From: JAFAMB01 sp963775805
GTDB lineage: Bacteria > Verrucomicrobiota > Verrucomicrobiia > Chthoniobacterales > JAFAMB01
Assembly: GCA_963775805.1 (NCBI GenBank)
Contig: CAVZKG010000004.1
Location: 434,001 to 498,000 of the forward strand
DNA: 64,000 nucleotides
Direction: 5' to 3'
Below the pieces are notes generated by a model. That model saw only the letters and a list, made by a program, of their open reading frames with translations. It did not search any database and was not told where the DNA came from. The position numbers and the translations under genes were made by a program. Position 1 is the stretch's first letter, and each line of letters begins with the position of its first letter. Of the stretch, positions 33,753 through 42,810 are shown piece by piece.

Positions 33753-33849
33753 TAGCCCAACATGCGTTCGTCGCTCCGGCCTTTGCGTGTTTTACGGACT
33801 AGCGAGTTATAAAACGCGAAGGTCGGAGCGACGAGCTCATGGTGGGCTA
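33753..33849. repeat. 97-bp imperfect palindrome
   Basis: Outer arms TAGCCCAACATG and CATGGTGGGCTA, then CGTCGCTCCGGCCTT paired with AAGGTCGGAGCGACG, closing around a short loop near GGACTAGCGAGT. The transcript would fold into a long hairpin beginning six bases upstream of the malQ start and inside the operon. Confidence 0.75.
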
Positions 33850-33951
33850 AGCCAGCGGAGAATAACCAAGGTTGCTGAACAAACAACAAAAAAGGATACG
33901 CGCGGAACGCGTGCATTCTGTAGACGCTAAGCGTCCTTTCAGAAAGTTTGA

Positions 33952-33995
33952 GCGCGAAAATCTCGCAAGCTCATCGGCTTGCGAAATTTCCGCGC
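33952..33995. repeat. 19-bp stem hairpin after the 77-residue gene
   Basis: GCGCGAAAATCTCGCAAGC pairs with GCTTGCGAAATTTCCGCGC (17 of 19) around a short loop, just downstream of the stop at 34013. There is no T-run. Confidence 0.65.
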
Positions 33996-34012
33996 TAAAC
34001 GAATGAGAAGAG

Positions 34013-34246
34013 CTATTCTTCAGGGAAAGCCAGCGTCTCCAAGACGAATTTCTCGAACTTTTCCCTGTACAGTTTGGACCATTCAGCCCGTGCCTGGTCC
34101 CAGGTTAACTGGCGGCCTTTCTCCCCCTCGATCCATTTATATTTCCGGATCTCTTCCTTTATCAGGTAGGTGATCCGGTAGAACGGATCGGAAAGCATCA
34201 TCGGTGGCACCTGAACGTATTGTTCAGTGTCAAGGATCTGGCGCAT
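34013..34246 (-). CDS. Conserved-looking 77-residue protein in the mal operon
   Basis: Not a family I recognise. The sequence (MRQILDTEQYVQVPPMMLSD, DPFYRITYLIKEEIRKYKWI, AEWSKLYREKFEKFVLETL) looks mainly helical, with several aromatic residues and no signal. It starts 10 bp after the malK stop and precedes malQ, so it is probably co-transcribed and may have a regulatory or structural role in the maltodextrin system. Confidence 0.6.
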   Translation of the reverse strand: MRQILDTEQYVQVPPMMLSDPFYRITYLIKEEIRKYKWIEGEKGRQLTWDQARAEWSKLYREKFEKFVLETLAFPEE

Positions 34247-34256
34247 GGGAAGATGA

Positions 34257-35420
34257 CTAACGGATCACAGCTTCGGTGGTCGTATCGAAGAGGAGCGCTT
34301 TATCTATATTGAGCTGCACCGTCACTGCCTCACCAATCTCGAACTTGCGTTCGCCGTGAAGCTTGGCAATCAGGTTCCCTGTACCACCTTTGAGGTAGAC
34401 CAGCGATTCGGATCCCATTGGTTCAGCGATTTCGACTGTCGAACTGACGGTAAGATGCTCTTCTCCTTTGACTTCGTCGGTCAGATGCTCCGGGCGTATT
34501 CCGAATACGATCTCTTTGTCGACATACTTGCTTGCGAGCTGCTCAAGTCGGCCTTGCAGCGGAATTGTCAGATTCCCCTTATCCCCGACTTCGACGAAGA
34601 CCAGGCCGTTGTCACGTTTCTGGACTTTACCTTTCAGGAGGTTCATCGGAGGGCTGCCAATGAAACCTGCAACGAAGAGATTCTCCGGCTGACGATAGAG
34701 TGTCAACGGATCGGCAACCTGCATAATCAAGCCGTCGCGCATGACGCAAATCCGGTCTCCCATGGTCATCGCTTCCACCTGGTCGTGCGTGACGTATATC
34801 ATCGTCGATCCAAGTTGTGCGTGGAGTTTCGAAATCTCGGAGCGCATTTGGACACGCATTTTCGCGTCCAGGTTCGAAAGCGGTTCGTCGAACAGGAAGA
34901 CTTTCGGGCTCCGAACAATCGCCCGCCCGAGAGCGACGCGCTGCCGCTGGCCGCCGGATAGGGCTTGCGGTTTGCGCTCGAGCATATGGTCAAGCCCGAG
35001 TGCTTTCGACGTGCGTCCGACTGTGTCGTTAATAAAATCTTTCTTCTTCTTCGCCAACTGAAGGCCGAACGCCATGTTGTTGAAGATCGTCATGTGCGGA
35101 TAGAGCGCGTAGTTCTGGAAAACCATCGCGATACCGCGGTCCTTTGGCTCCATGTCGTTTACAACGCGACCTGCAATCGAGATCGTGCCACTTGTGATCT
35201 TTTCCAAGCCCGCCACCATGCGAAGGGTAGTCGACTTTCCGCAACCGGAAGGCCCGACAAGCACCATAAATTCGCCGTCGCTGATGGGGAGGCTAATGTT
35301 TTTAACAGCAGTGAACGTGGGACGACCTCGGTCATCGGTGTAGGTCTTCACCAAATTTTTGATTTCAACGGAACCTTCGCTCATGGCATTCGTTTCTGGG
35401 GTTTTATTCTTTAACGCCAC
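34257..35420 (-). CDS. malK: Maltodextrin ABC transporter ATPase
   Basis: A 387-residue MalK/MsmK/UgpC-type ATPase: Walker A GPSGCGKST, signature LSGGQRQRVALGRA, Walker B VFLFDEPLSNLD, H-loop VTHDQVEAMTM, and a C-terminal OB-fold (TOBE) domain with FGIRPEHL and a GxRP-type end. It overlaps malG (35404) slightly. It powers uptake through MalF/MalG and would bind a regulatory partner through its C-terminal domain. Confidence 0.92.
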   Translation of the reverse strand: MALKNKTPETNAMSEGSVEIKNLVKTYTDDRGRPTFTAVKNISLPISDGEFMVLVGPSGCGKSTTLRMVAGLEKITSGTISIAGRVVNDMEPKDRGIAMVFQNYALYPHMTIFNNMAFGLQLAKKKKDFINDTVGRTSKALGLDHMLERKPQALSGGQRQRVALGRAIVRSPKVFLFDEPLSNLDAKMRVQMRSEISKLHAQLGSTMIYVTHDQVEAMTMGDRICVMRDGLIMQVADPLTLYRQPENLFVAGFIGSPPMNLLKGKVQKRDNGLVFVEVGDKGNLTIPLQGRLEQLASKYVDKEIVFGIRPEHLTDEVKGEEHLTVSSTVEIAEPMGSESLVYLKGGTGNLIAKLHGERKFEIGEAVTVQLNIDKALLFDTTTEAVIR

Positions 35421-36306
35421 CGGAGGTTAACCCACCGATGACAAATTTTTGGCATAGCAAAAAAACCACAGTGATCGGCACGCCGCTCAAGACCGCCAGC
35501 GCAGCAAATCGACCCCATAGCTTTTCTTGCTCGTACAAAAACGAGTTGGCACCCACCGCCAGGGTCCAGTTGTTACTGGACTGAAGAACAACGGATGCCA
35601 CCGGGTATTCAGACATATAGGAGATGAATGAGAGAATAAATACAACCGAAAAAATCGGAAGACTGATCGGAAGTAGTATTCTGACAAACGTTTGGAACCG
35701 GGAAGCGCCATCAATCCGTGCAGATTCCTCCATCGAAGGAGGAATCGTTTCGAAGTACCCTTTGATCATCCAAATATAATTTGAGATGCCACCCAGGTAG
35801 ATCATGATCAATCCTGGTTGAGTGTTCAGGCCCAACCACTTAACGTATTGTCCGGTGAAATCCAGGATGACGTAAAACGCGACCAGTGAGAGGACCATCG
35901 GAAACATCTGGAGGATAAGCAGCGCGCTCAAGGTCGTCGATCTGAACTTAAACCGTAACCGGGCAAAGGCGTAAGCAGCAGTTCCGGATAGAAAAATAAT
36001 TCCGGCGGAAGAAATCACAGAGATTTTGATCGAGTTCCAAAACCATTTCAGTGGCGGTGTTTCAGAAGTGACCATCCGAGTCTCGCCGGTTGCCGGATTT
36101 ACCACTTCCTTGTAGGGGATCCCGAGGACGAATTTCCAATGATCAAGGCTCACTTTATCCGGCCACAACCGGCTCGGAGCAAAATTCCCCTGGCGTAGTG
36201 AGGCGGAGATCACCATCACAAATGGGACCAGAATCAAGAGCAGAAAACAGATCAAAAACGCGTGCGCAGACGCTTTCCGAATCCTGAGTCTTGCTTGGGC
36301 AGTCAT
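35404..36306 (-). CDS. malG: Maltodextrin ABC transporter permease MalG
   Basis: A 300-residue inner-membrane protein with about six membrane segments, the first at residues 14-35 (AHAFLICFLLLILVPFVMVI). The cytoplasmic EAA loop, which docks the ATPase, reads EESARIDGASRFQTFVRILLP. It lies between malF and malK. The length and fold match MalG. Confidence 0.92.
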   Translation of the reverse strand: MTAQARLRIRKASAHAFLICFLLLILVPFVMVISASLRQGNFAPSRLWPDKVSLDHWKFVLGIPYKEVVNPATGETRMVTSETPPLKWFWNSIKISVISSAGIIFLSGTAAYAFARLRFKFRSTTLSALLILQMFPMVLSLVAFYVILDFTGQYVKWLGLNTQPGLIMIYLGGISNYIWMIKGYFETIPPSMEESARIDGASRFQTFVRILLPISLPIFSVVFILSFISYMSEYPVASVVLQSSNNWTLAVGANSFLYEQEKLWGRFAALAVLSGVPITVVFLLCQKFVIGGLTSGGVKE

Positions 36307-36311
36307 TTTAA

Positions 36312-36480
36312 GAAGTTGTCAGTGTCGGTTGTCAGTTGCCAGTGTCGGAGGCAGTAGCCCAGTAGTCAGTTGTGGTAGGAGCTAGGGGTGATTATCGGTA
36401 AGTAGTTCGTATGAGTATGACGCGGCGGCCTCAGAATTTCTTTCTCTACTGACAACTGACAACCGGCACTGACTACTTCT
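36312..36480. repeat. TTGTCAG-heptamer inverted repeat between malF and malG
   Basis: Units GTTGTCAGTGTCGGTTGTCAG at 36315 and their reverse-complement relatives at about 36449-36480 form arms around about 100 bp. The structure is like 32025-32232. The remaining sequence shows no gene. Confidence 0.7.
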
Positions 36481-36505
36481 TCTACAACTGACACTGGCCA
36501 CTTTT

Positions 36506-38050
36506 TCATATTTTGACGTTTCTGCCGCTGAGTTTCAGGTTCATCCAGGCTAGGAAGCCGACGATGATGAACAACAGAGTGGCGATTGCGCTTGCCAGGC
36601 CAAAATTCGTTCCGGAATCCCGGAAGGCGATGTTGAATGTGTAATTTACCAGCAGATCCGTTTCTCCTGCGATTCCACCTCCGACCATTTTCGGACCTCC
36701 GCCTGTGAGGAGATAAACCAGGTTAAAATTGTTGAAATTGAAAGCGAAACTCGAGATCAGAATCGGCACCAGCGGAGGGAGTACGAGGGGCAAAGTGATT
36801 TCAAAAAAGTTGACGATTGGGCCGCTGCCATCAATCGCGCTTGCTTCGTAAATTGCCGATGGGATCGATTGCAGCATTCCAGTGCAGACCAGCATCATGT
36901 AGGGGTAACCTAGCCACACGTTGACGAAAACGATCATGGCGCGGGCGGCCCAAGGGTTGGTTTCCCATTCGGGCGCAAATCCGAAGATTGCCCGGAGGAA
37001 CTCGTTTACCGCTCCGAACTCCTGGCTGAATAACCCTTTAAAAATCAGTATGGAAAGAATGGCTGGAACGGCGTAGGGGAGGATCAAAAGAGTTCGATAC
37101 GCTCGCCGGAATCTGAGTTCTTTCCACTCAAGAATGACCGACAGCAGCATCCCGACGGCGAAAGTTAAGCCGACCGAAAATGCGGAGAATGCAACCGTCC
37201 AGACGAAGATCTTGAAGAACGGCGCCTGTATGCGCGGATCAGTCACAATTCGTGCATAGTTTTCGAATCCGGAAAAAGTACGAAACCCAGCGCCTATCTT
37301 GTCGCCTTTGCTATTAACGAAAAAGCCGAGACTGAAATCCGGGTGGATGGTTTGACCATCTTTCTGGTTTGTCAGCGTCCCATCCGGATTAAGCGCCCAG
37401 AGACGGGCGCGCGAGACGAATTTCTGGAGCCCTTCCATCGTGACCAACGTATCGTTCGGCAGCGAGAATTGCCGGCCGCGCATTGGCATGAAAAGTTTTT
37501 CTCGTGTGACCTGAGTGAACTCCAAAGGGGTGCCCGGAATTTCGGCGCCTGGCGGTAACGCTGTCAACTGTGCGGTCTCTTGGGGGCCCTTGGGCTGCAC
37601 ACCGGCTTTTAAGGCGAACGGAGGCGAGGCGAAGCGTTGTGTCGGATCAGCATCGCTTTCGAGAGCGAGGATGTATTGGTCTGCGCCCTGGGCGTAAAGC
37701 TTGTATTTGTAGGTGGTACTTCCAATCGTGTAATGCTCCTGGCGTAAGAGATCCAGCGCCCGATCGAAGTAGAGCAGATTCTTCGAGCTGTATTTTGTGA
37801 AGCTTAGATAGACCATGTAAGCGATCGGGAAAATCACAAACAGGCCGAATCCCAAAAACCCTGGAAAAAGATAGCGGTACGTGTAGCAAAGGTCCGAGAG
37901 GTAGATATACGCGCCAAGTCCGATAATGATGAGCAACGCAATGGCGACCCAAATATTGCCGGCCAGATAAATACTGAAATCGAGGTAAAGCCCCGCCAGG
38001 ACAGCGAGCGCCACCAGAATGCGCGGGACTGAAAACCATCTAGCCTGCAT
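36506..38050 (-). CDS. malF: Maltodextrin ABC transporter permease MalF
   Basis: A 514-residue permease with N-terminal membrane segments followed by a long outside loop (roughly residues 85-270), as in enterobacterial MalF, and then the core permease. The EAA loop is YEASAIDGSGPIVNFFEITLP. It precedes malG by about 200 bp, the gap holding the inverted repeat. It forms the channel with MalG and receives substrate from MalE. Confidence 0.92.
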   Translation of the reverse strand: MQARWFSVPRILVALAVLAGLYLDFSIYLAGNIWVAIALLIIIGLGAYIYLSDLCYTYRYLFPGFLGFGLFVIFPIAYMVYLSFTKYSSKNLLYFDRALDLLRQEHYTIGSTTYKYKLYAQGADQYILALESDADPTQRFASPPFALKAGVQPKGPQETAQLTALPPGAEIPGTPLEFTQVTREKLFMPMRGRQFSLPNDTLVTMEGLQKFVSRARLWALNPDGTLTNQKDGQTIHPDFSLGFFVNSKGDKIGAGFRTFSGFENYARIVTDPRIQAPFFKIFVWTVAFSAFSVGLTFAVGMLLSVILEWKELRFRRAYRTLLILPYAVPAILSILIFKGLFSQEFGAVNEFLRAIFGFAPEWETNPWAARAMIVFVNVWLGYPYMMLVCTGMLQSIPSAIYEASAIDGSGPIVNFFEITLPLVLPPLVPILISSFAFNFNNFNLVYLLTGGGPKMVGGGIAGETDLLVNYTFNIAFRDSGTNFGLASAIATLLFIIVGFLAWMNLKLSGRNVKI

Positions 38051-38118
38051 CGTTCACAACCCTGAAATCCTTCGTGCCTGTGAGGCTACCGGATTGCCTT
38101 GTGAGATTTTTGCGCTGC

Positions 38119-39300
38119 TCACTTTTCCATGTTCTTCTTTGCGTCATCGAGCGCGGATTTCGGTGACGCCTGCCCGTTCGTAGCGATTTGAAACGCGGTC
38201 GCCATCGAGCTCCAGAATTTCCCCATTTCAGGAATGTTTGGCATCACGTCTCCGCTCTTGGCGTTTTCGAAAGTTGTTTTGATGAACGGATCGCTTGTCG
38301 CCATTGTATTCGCGAGGCTTTTCAGGGCCGGAACTCCGATTGGCACATCTGCGTCGATTGTCTTTAGCCCATCCGCTGTCGCCACGTATTTTTCAATAAA
38401 CTGAGCGGCGATATCCGCATTCGACGTGGAACGGTTGATAAGTGCCGCGAGAACTCCTACAAATGGTCTTCCAGGATTGCCGGCGACGCCCGGCAGCGGC
38501 GCAAGACCAAAATCGATGCCGCTTTTTCGCAGGTTCGCCCAGGCCCAAGGGCCGCTAATCATCATGGCCAGATCTCCGCTATTCATCTTTTGATCCATCA
38601 CGCTGTAGGAAGCCCCTTTGGGCATCACCCCGGTATTGATCAAATCGACGATTGCTTGCAAACCTTTTACCGCCCCATCGGTGTTGACGCCGATATCTTT
38701 GGCGTCATAGCCGCCTTCGATCTTCTTGAACGGATAGCCACCGCCGCTGGCGACAAACGGCCAACTGAAGTAAGGGGTATTGTAATCCCACATGATCGCG
38801 ATGACGTTTGGGTTTTTGGTTTTTAAATCGGCCGCAAAACCCGGAATATCGGAAAGCTGTACTGGCGGCGCACCGGTCACGTACTTTTTATTGTAGATCA
38901 GCGAGACGGCCTCCAACGCGATTGGATAACCCCAAATCTGCTTGTTGTGAGTCACGGCGTCCCAGGACATTGGAATGAATCCGGATTTGAAATCGTCCTT
39001 GATTTCGAGTGGCTTCAACAGGCCTGCATCGGCCCATTCTCCGATCCGGTCCTGCGCCCAGAATACGATGTCGGGTCCTTTGCCGCCCTGCGCGGCAGAC
39101 TGAAACTTATCAGTCAGGCCATCGGGCGTTTCCACTTTGACAGGAATGCCAAGATCCTTTTCAAATTTTTTGCCTACCTCAGCGAGGCCGCGGGATCCTT
39201 TGTCCCCGCCGATCCAAACCAGAAGTTCGCCATCGGTCCAGGCAAATGAGTGCACGACGGTGCAGAGCAGCAAAAATCCGGGTAGAAGTTTCGCGATCAT
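38119..39300 (-). CDS. malE: Maltodextrin-binding periplasmic protein
   Basis: About 393 residues with a signal peptide (MIAKLLPGFLLLCTVVHSFA), then the MalE-type domain beginning WTDGELLVWIGGDKGSRGL. It has the conserved sugar-binding KGPDIVFWAQDRIGEWADAG and FGLAPLPGVAG segments. ATG 39300 is chosen because the earlier in-frame start runs through the terminator between lamB and malE. It delivers maltose or longer dextrins to MalF-MalG. Confidence 0.93.
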   Translation of the reverse strand: MIAKLLPGFLLLCTVVHSFAWTDGELLVWIGGDKGSRGLAEVGKKFEKDLGIPVKVETPDGLTDKFQSAAQGGKGPDIVFWAQDRIGEWADAGLLKPLEIKDDFKSGFIPMSWDAVTHNKQIWGYPIALEAVSLIYNKKYVTGAPPVQLSDIPGFAADLKTKNPNVIAIMWDYNTPYFSWPFVASGGGYPFKKIEGGYDAKDIGVNTDGAVKGLQAIVDLINTGVMPKGASYSVMDQKMNSGDLAMMISGPWAWANLRKSGIDFGLAPLPGVAGNPGRPFVGVLAALINRSTSNADIAAQFIEKYVATADGLKTIDADVPIGVPALKSLANTMATSDPFIKTTFENAKSGDVMPNIPEMGKFWSSMATAFQIATNGQASPKSALDDAKKNMEK

Positions 39301-39329
39301 CCAGTGCGTTGGGGGAATGTCTTTGGGGG

Positions 39330-39369
39330 TAAAAAAAATCTCCCCTCGCACGAATCGGCGAGGGGAGAT
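39330..39369 (-). terminator. Strong terminator between lamB and malE
   Basis: A perfect 12-bp stem (ATCTCCCCTCGC with GCGAGGGGAGAT, 8-nt loop) is followed on the minus strand by eight T. It follows the lamB stop by 30 bp and would limit read-through into malE, so porin and transporter can be made at different levels. Confidence 0.9.
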
Positions 39370-39399
39370 CAACTTAAGTCTTAACCTAGGAAAGGCAAC

Positions 39400-41211
39400 C
39401 TAAAACCAGATTTCCATCTGTGAACCGAGCAACCAACCTTGGTTGCTGTGGTTGTACGGAGGAACGCTGCTGTTGCTTCCTGAGTAGTCGGTCGTGATTC
39501 CCGTGTTGCCACCTTCGCCAACTGGCGTTGTGGATCCTTTGAGGCCGTTGCTCCAGATCGAGTAGGTCGCGAATATGCGAAGTTCTGGTCTGGTGAAGTA
39601 GCCACCTTTTGGCTTGATAGTCGGAGCAATCGTGAAGACTCCGAATGAACCGCTATTGCCGAAGGCGTTGGTGGTGGAATAACCACGAACGTTGTCGACG
39701 TAGTTGTAACCTGCCTGTCCCTGGATCGCGAAGTTATCGGAGAGCCAGAAAACCGGTCGGACACCGACCCCGTACAGGTTGCTGGTAGGACTGGCGACCT
39801 TGAGCGAGCCATTGCCGTTCAGACCGACAAGTGAGAAGCCCTGGTTGCTGTTGTTCCAATAGCCCCAGAAATCCATCGCGAAACAAGGCGTCGGATTCCA
39901 AACGAATTCCCAACCGGCGCGAACCACGTGTGCATTCGGGTTCGGGTTGATGCTTCCTTCAAACGCGCCAGCACCCAAGGCGTGAACACTCTTGGAGCTA
40001 AGTCCGGACACTAGCCGGTTAACTTGGTTTTCGAAGGCCGAAACCTGGTTGACGCCGAGATCCGAGCCGAGGGTGGTTTCACCCCATCCTGCCAATCCGA
40101 AAATTCGCAGATAGCTCTTATTGCCGAAGTCATACTGCCAGATTAGACCGCCGCCAGCGCCGTATCCGTCCGAGGACTGAACTTGGACGTTGTCGACGCC
40201 GCCGTTGATGTCAGTGAAGGTCGATCCACCATTCGGTGTGATCGTGCCGCCTTTGACATAGTTCAGAAGACCGATAAGCGATAGTTTACCGAAGCCGATG
40301 TCGATGTCCTTATACCGGATATCGAGTGTCTGCTTGAATTGATCGCCGACCGTGTTGACCTGATTCGGATCGTTTATCAGGTTTAGATTGTCCTGAATCG
40401 AACCCAACCATGCAACATAGAGGTTGCCGGGGCCCAGGTGGATATTGTAGGCGCCGATACCGAAGCCTGATGTATCCAACCAGAACCAGTCATTCGGGTC
40501 GAAGTTGTACCGATCGTAGAACCGTTGACCACCCCAGAATGTAATTTCGGGAGCGTTCTTGAACACGTTCTTCATTTCTACGTACGCTTCACGCATACCG
40601 ATCTGGAAGTCGCCGTTGGAACTATCCGTGGTTAGGAAGGTCTCCTTGACAACACCGTGGGTGAAGAAGTTCGGCGTAACTCTGAAGGAAACGTCCGCTA
40701 CATCGGGGCTGTCCCCGAGGATGTGAGCCTGATTCCAGCTCAATTCCATGTAGAGATCGTTTTCGTTACCAAGACGGAACCGGCCACCCGGGTTATCTGG
40801 AACTTCAAAGTTGAAGTTGCCGCCGCCGCCGCTGCCATTGAATTGGAAGCCGGCTCGGACGTACACATTGAACGAGAAATTCCGGGTCAGCGATTTCAGG
40901 AAGGATTCATCCAGCATTGGAGCTGGAGCCTTGCCTGGTTCTTCTTTCCCGTCCGCATCAGTGAGGACGCGGGTATTAAGGATTGAACCGCTGTTCGCAT
41001 TGGATTCGAGTGCCTTCATCTTGGCTTCCATCGCCTCGATGCGCTGCTCGTATTGCTGCTGCATCTGGTTCATTTGTGCCTGCAACGCAGACACGTCACT
41101 ACTCTGACCGGCGTTTTGGGCAAAAAGCGCGTCAGTGGTTAGTAGCGCCAATCCGGCTACTAACGTATACTTCAAGCCACTTAATCGTGGCAGTCCGACG
41201 GGGGAATCCAT
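39400..41211 (-). CDS. lamB: LamB-type maltoporin
   Basis: Outer-membrane porin of 603 residues: signal (LKYTLVAGLALLTTDALFAQ), a coiled-coil-like stretch at about 40-70 (LQAQMNQMQQQYEQRIEAM), then beta-strand-rich sequence starting FSFNVYVRAGFQFNG, ending with a C-terminal Phe (MEIWF) as required for insertion. It is longer than classical LamB because of the N-terminal coiled coil. It lets maltodextrins through the outer membrane. It is first in the maltodextrin locus and has its own terminator. Confidence 0.88.
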   Translation of the reverse strand: MDSPVGLPRLSGLKYTLVAGLALLTTDALFAQNAGQSSDVSALQAQMNQMQQQYEQRIEAMEAKMKALESNANSGSILNTRVLTDADGKEEPGKAPAPMLDESFLKSLTRNFSFNVYVRAGFQFNGSGGGGNFNFEVPDNPGGRFRLGNENDLYMELSWNQAHILGDSPDVADVSFRVTPNFFTHGVVKETFLTTDSSNGDFQIGMREAYVEMKNVFKNAPEITFWGGQRFYDRYNFDPNDWFWLDTSGFGIGAYNIHLGPGNLYVAWLGSIQDNLNLINDPNQVNTVGDQFKQTLDIRYKDIDIGFGKLSLIGLLNYVKGGTITPNGGSTFTDINGGVDNVQVQSSDGYGAGGGLIWQYDFGNKSYLRIFGLAGWGETTLGSDLGVNQVSAFENQVNRLVSGLSSKSVHALGAGAFEGSINPNPNAHVVRAGWEFVWNPTPCFAMDFWGYWNNSNQGFSLVGLNGNGSLKVASPTSNLYGVGVRPVFWLSDNFAIQGQAGYNYVDNVRGYSTTNAFGNSGSFGVFTIAPTIKPKGGYFTRPELRIFATYSIWSNGLKGSTTPVGEGGNTGITTDYSGSNSSVPPYNHSNQGWLLGSQMEIWF

Positions 41212-41295
41212 CTCTCGTGGTTTTCTTGGTTAAGGTAGAGGTTAATGAAGGACAGTTGAGTCGTTTACCTGAGTCGTAAGGTGTATGTCCAGAAT

Positions 41296-41328
41296 AATGT
41301 GAAAAAAATTTTAAACATTTTTCACATT
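41296..41328. promoter_or_regulatory. AT-rich palindrome upstream of lamB
   Basis: AATGTGAAAAA and TTTTTCACATT form perfect 11-bp arms around an 11-nt AT-rich spacer, 85 bp ahead of the lamB start. The position suits an operator or a promoter-linked hairpin. No protein can be assigned. Confidence 0.5.
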
Positions 41329-41628
41329 TAGCTGTCTTGGGCTTCGGGGGGCGATTCAGAGCGGTACACGCTCAGGTTCCAAGAACCTGACAAAAATCCG
41401 CGCGACCGGGAAGCTTTCTTTAGAAGCCAATTTTGATTTTCGCCGATTTTTGCAAGCCCGATTCTCGAGTTGCGCTGATATGGTCTACCCTGTGTGTGAC
41501 AGTCAAAACCGGAATCTGGACACGGTTTCTTCAGGTTCGACGAAGCGAACCGGCTATATCCTACGGGTTTGTGATTCCGTTTGACAGCAGGCTTGACCGA
41601 GTTTCACGAGGGATGTTTAACTGCGCTG
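41329..41628. other. Intergenic stretch upstream of a small lipoprotein
   Basis: No gene recognised. Confidence 0.3.
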
Positions 41629-41757
41629 ATGAATATTGTGAAATACTTGACGTTAGCGGTCTTAGCTGGTGCGGCGCTTAGCGTTTCTGCCTGTTGTGGT
41701 AACGAGACGCCGCCGCCAGCAACCCCGCCGCCAGCGCCTAGCAGTCTCGCCAAATAA
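41629..41757 (+). CDS. Very small lipoprotein (42 residues)
   Basis: The frame reads MNIVKYLTLAVLAGAALSVS followed by ACC, giving a lipobox cysteine at about residue 22, then a proline-rich tail (TPPPATPPPAPSS). It has no strong ribosome site, but a perfect intrinsic terminator follows within 25 bp, which argues for a real transcript. Similar tiny lipoproteins appear elsewhere in this window. Function unknown. Confidence 0.55.
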   Translation: MNIVKYLTLAVLAGAALSVSACCGNETPPPATPPPAPSSLAK

Positions 41758-41781
41758 GGCCTCGACCTTGGAAGAAATACA

Positions 41782-41813
41782 CCCGCCTCAGTCTGCTCTG
41801 AGGCGGGGTTTTA
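41782..41813 (+). terminator. Intrinsic terminator after the small lipoprotein
   Basis: CCCGCCTCAG and CTGAGGCGGG form a 10-bp stem with a 6-nt loop followed by GTTTT on the plus strand. Confidence 0.85.
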
Positions 41814-41933
41814 CTGTTGGTGAAGCTAAAAAAGAGCGCTGACTAAGCCGAAGCCGGTCGTGGTCACGCTCGCGGAGCTCGACCGTTTTACTCGAGGACA
41901 AAACCTACGCGTTCATCCTGGGGTTAGCAATCC

Positions 41934-42608
41934 TCATTTCACTCGCGCATAGGCATAGCGCGTTACCGGATTCTCCGGAGGATAATCGGTTCGGATTAGC
42001 AGGGTCGCGCCTCCTGGCTGATTCGTGGTCGCCGGTGTAACTATTACCTCCAACTCTTTACCAGGCCGGATCTCACGCAGTTCTAGCTTAACCGCTGCAT
42101 TGTCGGCCTGGACTGAAACAATCTTTTCCGGGATCTCGTCCGGGACCACAATCCGAACTGTCTTGGGTTTCAGCTGATCGCCGACGCGCCAGATAACGAG
42201 CTCCGGATCAATCGTAATCGATTCGGGAATGGTGACGGTCATGCGCAGTATAACTGGCTGAGGCGGAATCCAGTCCGTTGTGACGACAATCCACTTTTCT
42301 TGGTGGCCGATGCGGCCGTCAAACTTTAACTTCGCCTCAATCTCCCCTGATTCGCCGGGAGCATACTCCTTCTTTTCCAGCAATGCGGTCGTACACCCGC
42401 ACGACGGCCGCAGGTCTGTAATTTTGACAGATGAAGTTCCAACATTAGCAAATCGGAACTTGGCGATGATGACTTTATCCAACGGTTTTGCGGTAAAGGT
42501 CTGTTCAGGATTCTCCCACTTCAACTGGCCAAACACCGGAGTTGCAACCGCGAGGAGAAGAAATACCAGCAAGTTCAACGGGAACACGCGACTTGAAAAT
42601 CGAATCAT
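41934..42608 (-). CDS. DUF1573 protein, secreted
   Basis: About 224 residues with a signal (FPLNLLVFLLLAVATPVFG) followed by the DUF1573 repeat: WENPEQTFTAKPLDKVIIAK, then FANVGTSSVKITDLRPSCGC. Such proteins adopt an immunoglobulin-like fold and often occur in envelope or sugar-related loci. The start at 42608 fits the signal; 42632 is also in frame. Exact role unknown. Confidence 0.75.
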   Translation of the reverse strand: MIRFSSRVFPLNLLVFLLLAVATPVFGQLKWENPEQTFTAKPLDKVIIAKFRFANVGTSSVKITDLRPSCGCTTALLEKKEYAPGESGEIEAKLKFDGRIGHQEKWIVVTTDWIPPQPVILRMTVTIPESITIDPELVIWRVGDQLKPKTVRIVVPDEIPEKIVSVQADNAAVKLELREIRPGKELEVIVTPATTNQPGGATLLIRTDYPPENPVTRYAYARVK

Positions 42609-42810
42609 AAGCTGAAAGCCTTTGGGAAGCATGGAGTGGTTGCGATTTCTCGGGTTTCCAAGGAAAGAAGTGTCTGACCAAATTTGTCAATTCTTTCTAC
42701 AGTGTCCAAGGTCTGGGCCAAGAACATGTTTTGATCCCCAAACACCGCGGTTGCCCCTGCGAAGGCGCTAGGTAAGTTCGTTTTGCCGCCAATGTAGGAA
42801 GGCGGATGCC

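Noticed and set aside
39301..39372. Longer MalE start at 39372
   Set aside because: It would translate through a perfect terminator hairpin; the inner ATG 39300 begins a normal signal peptide.
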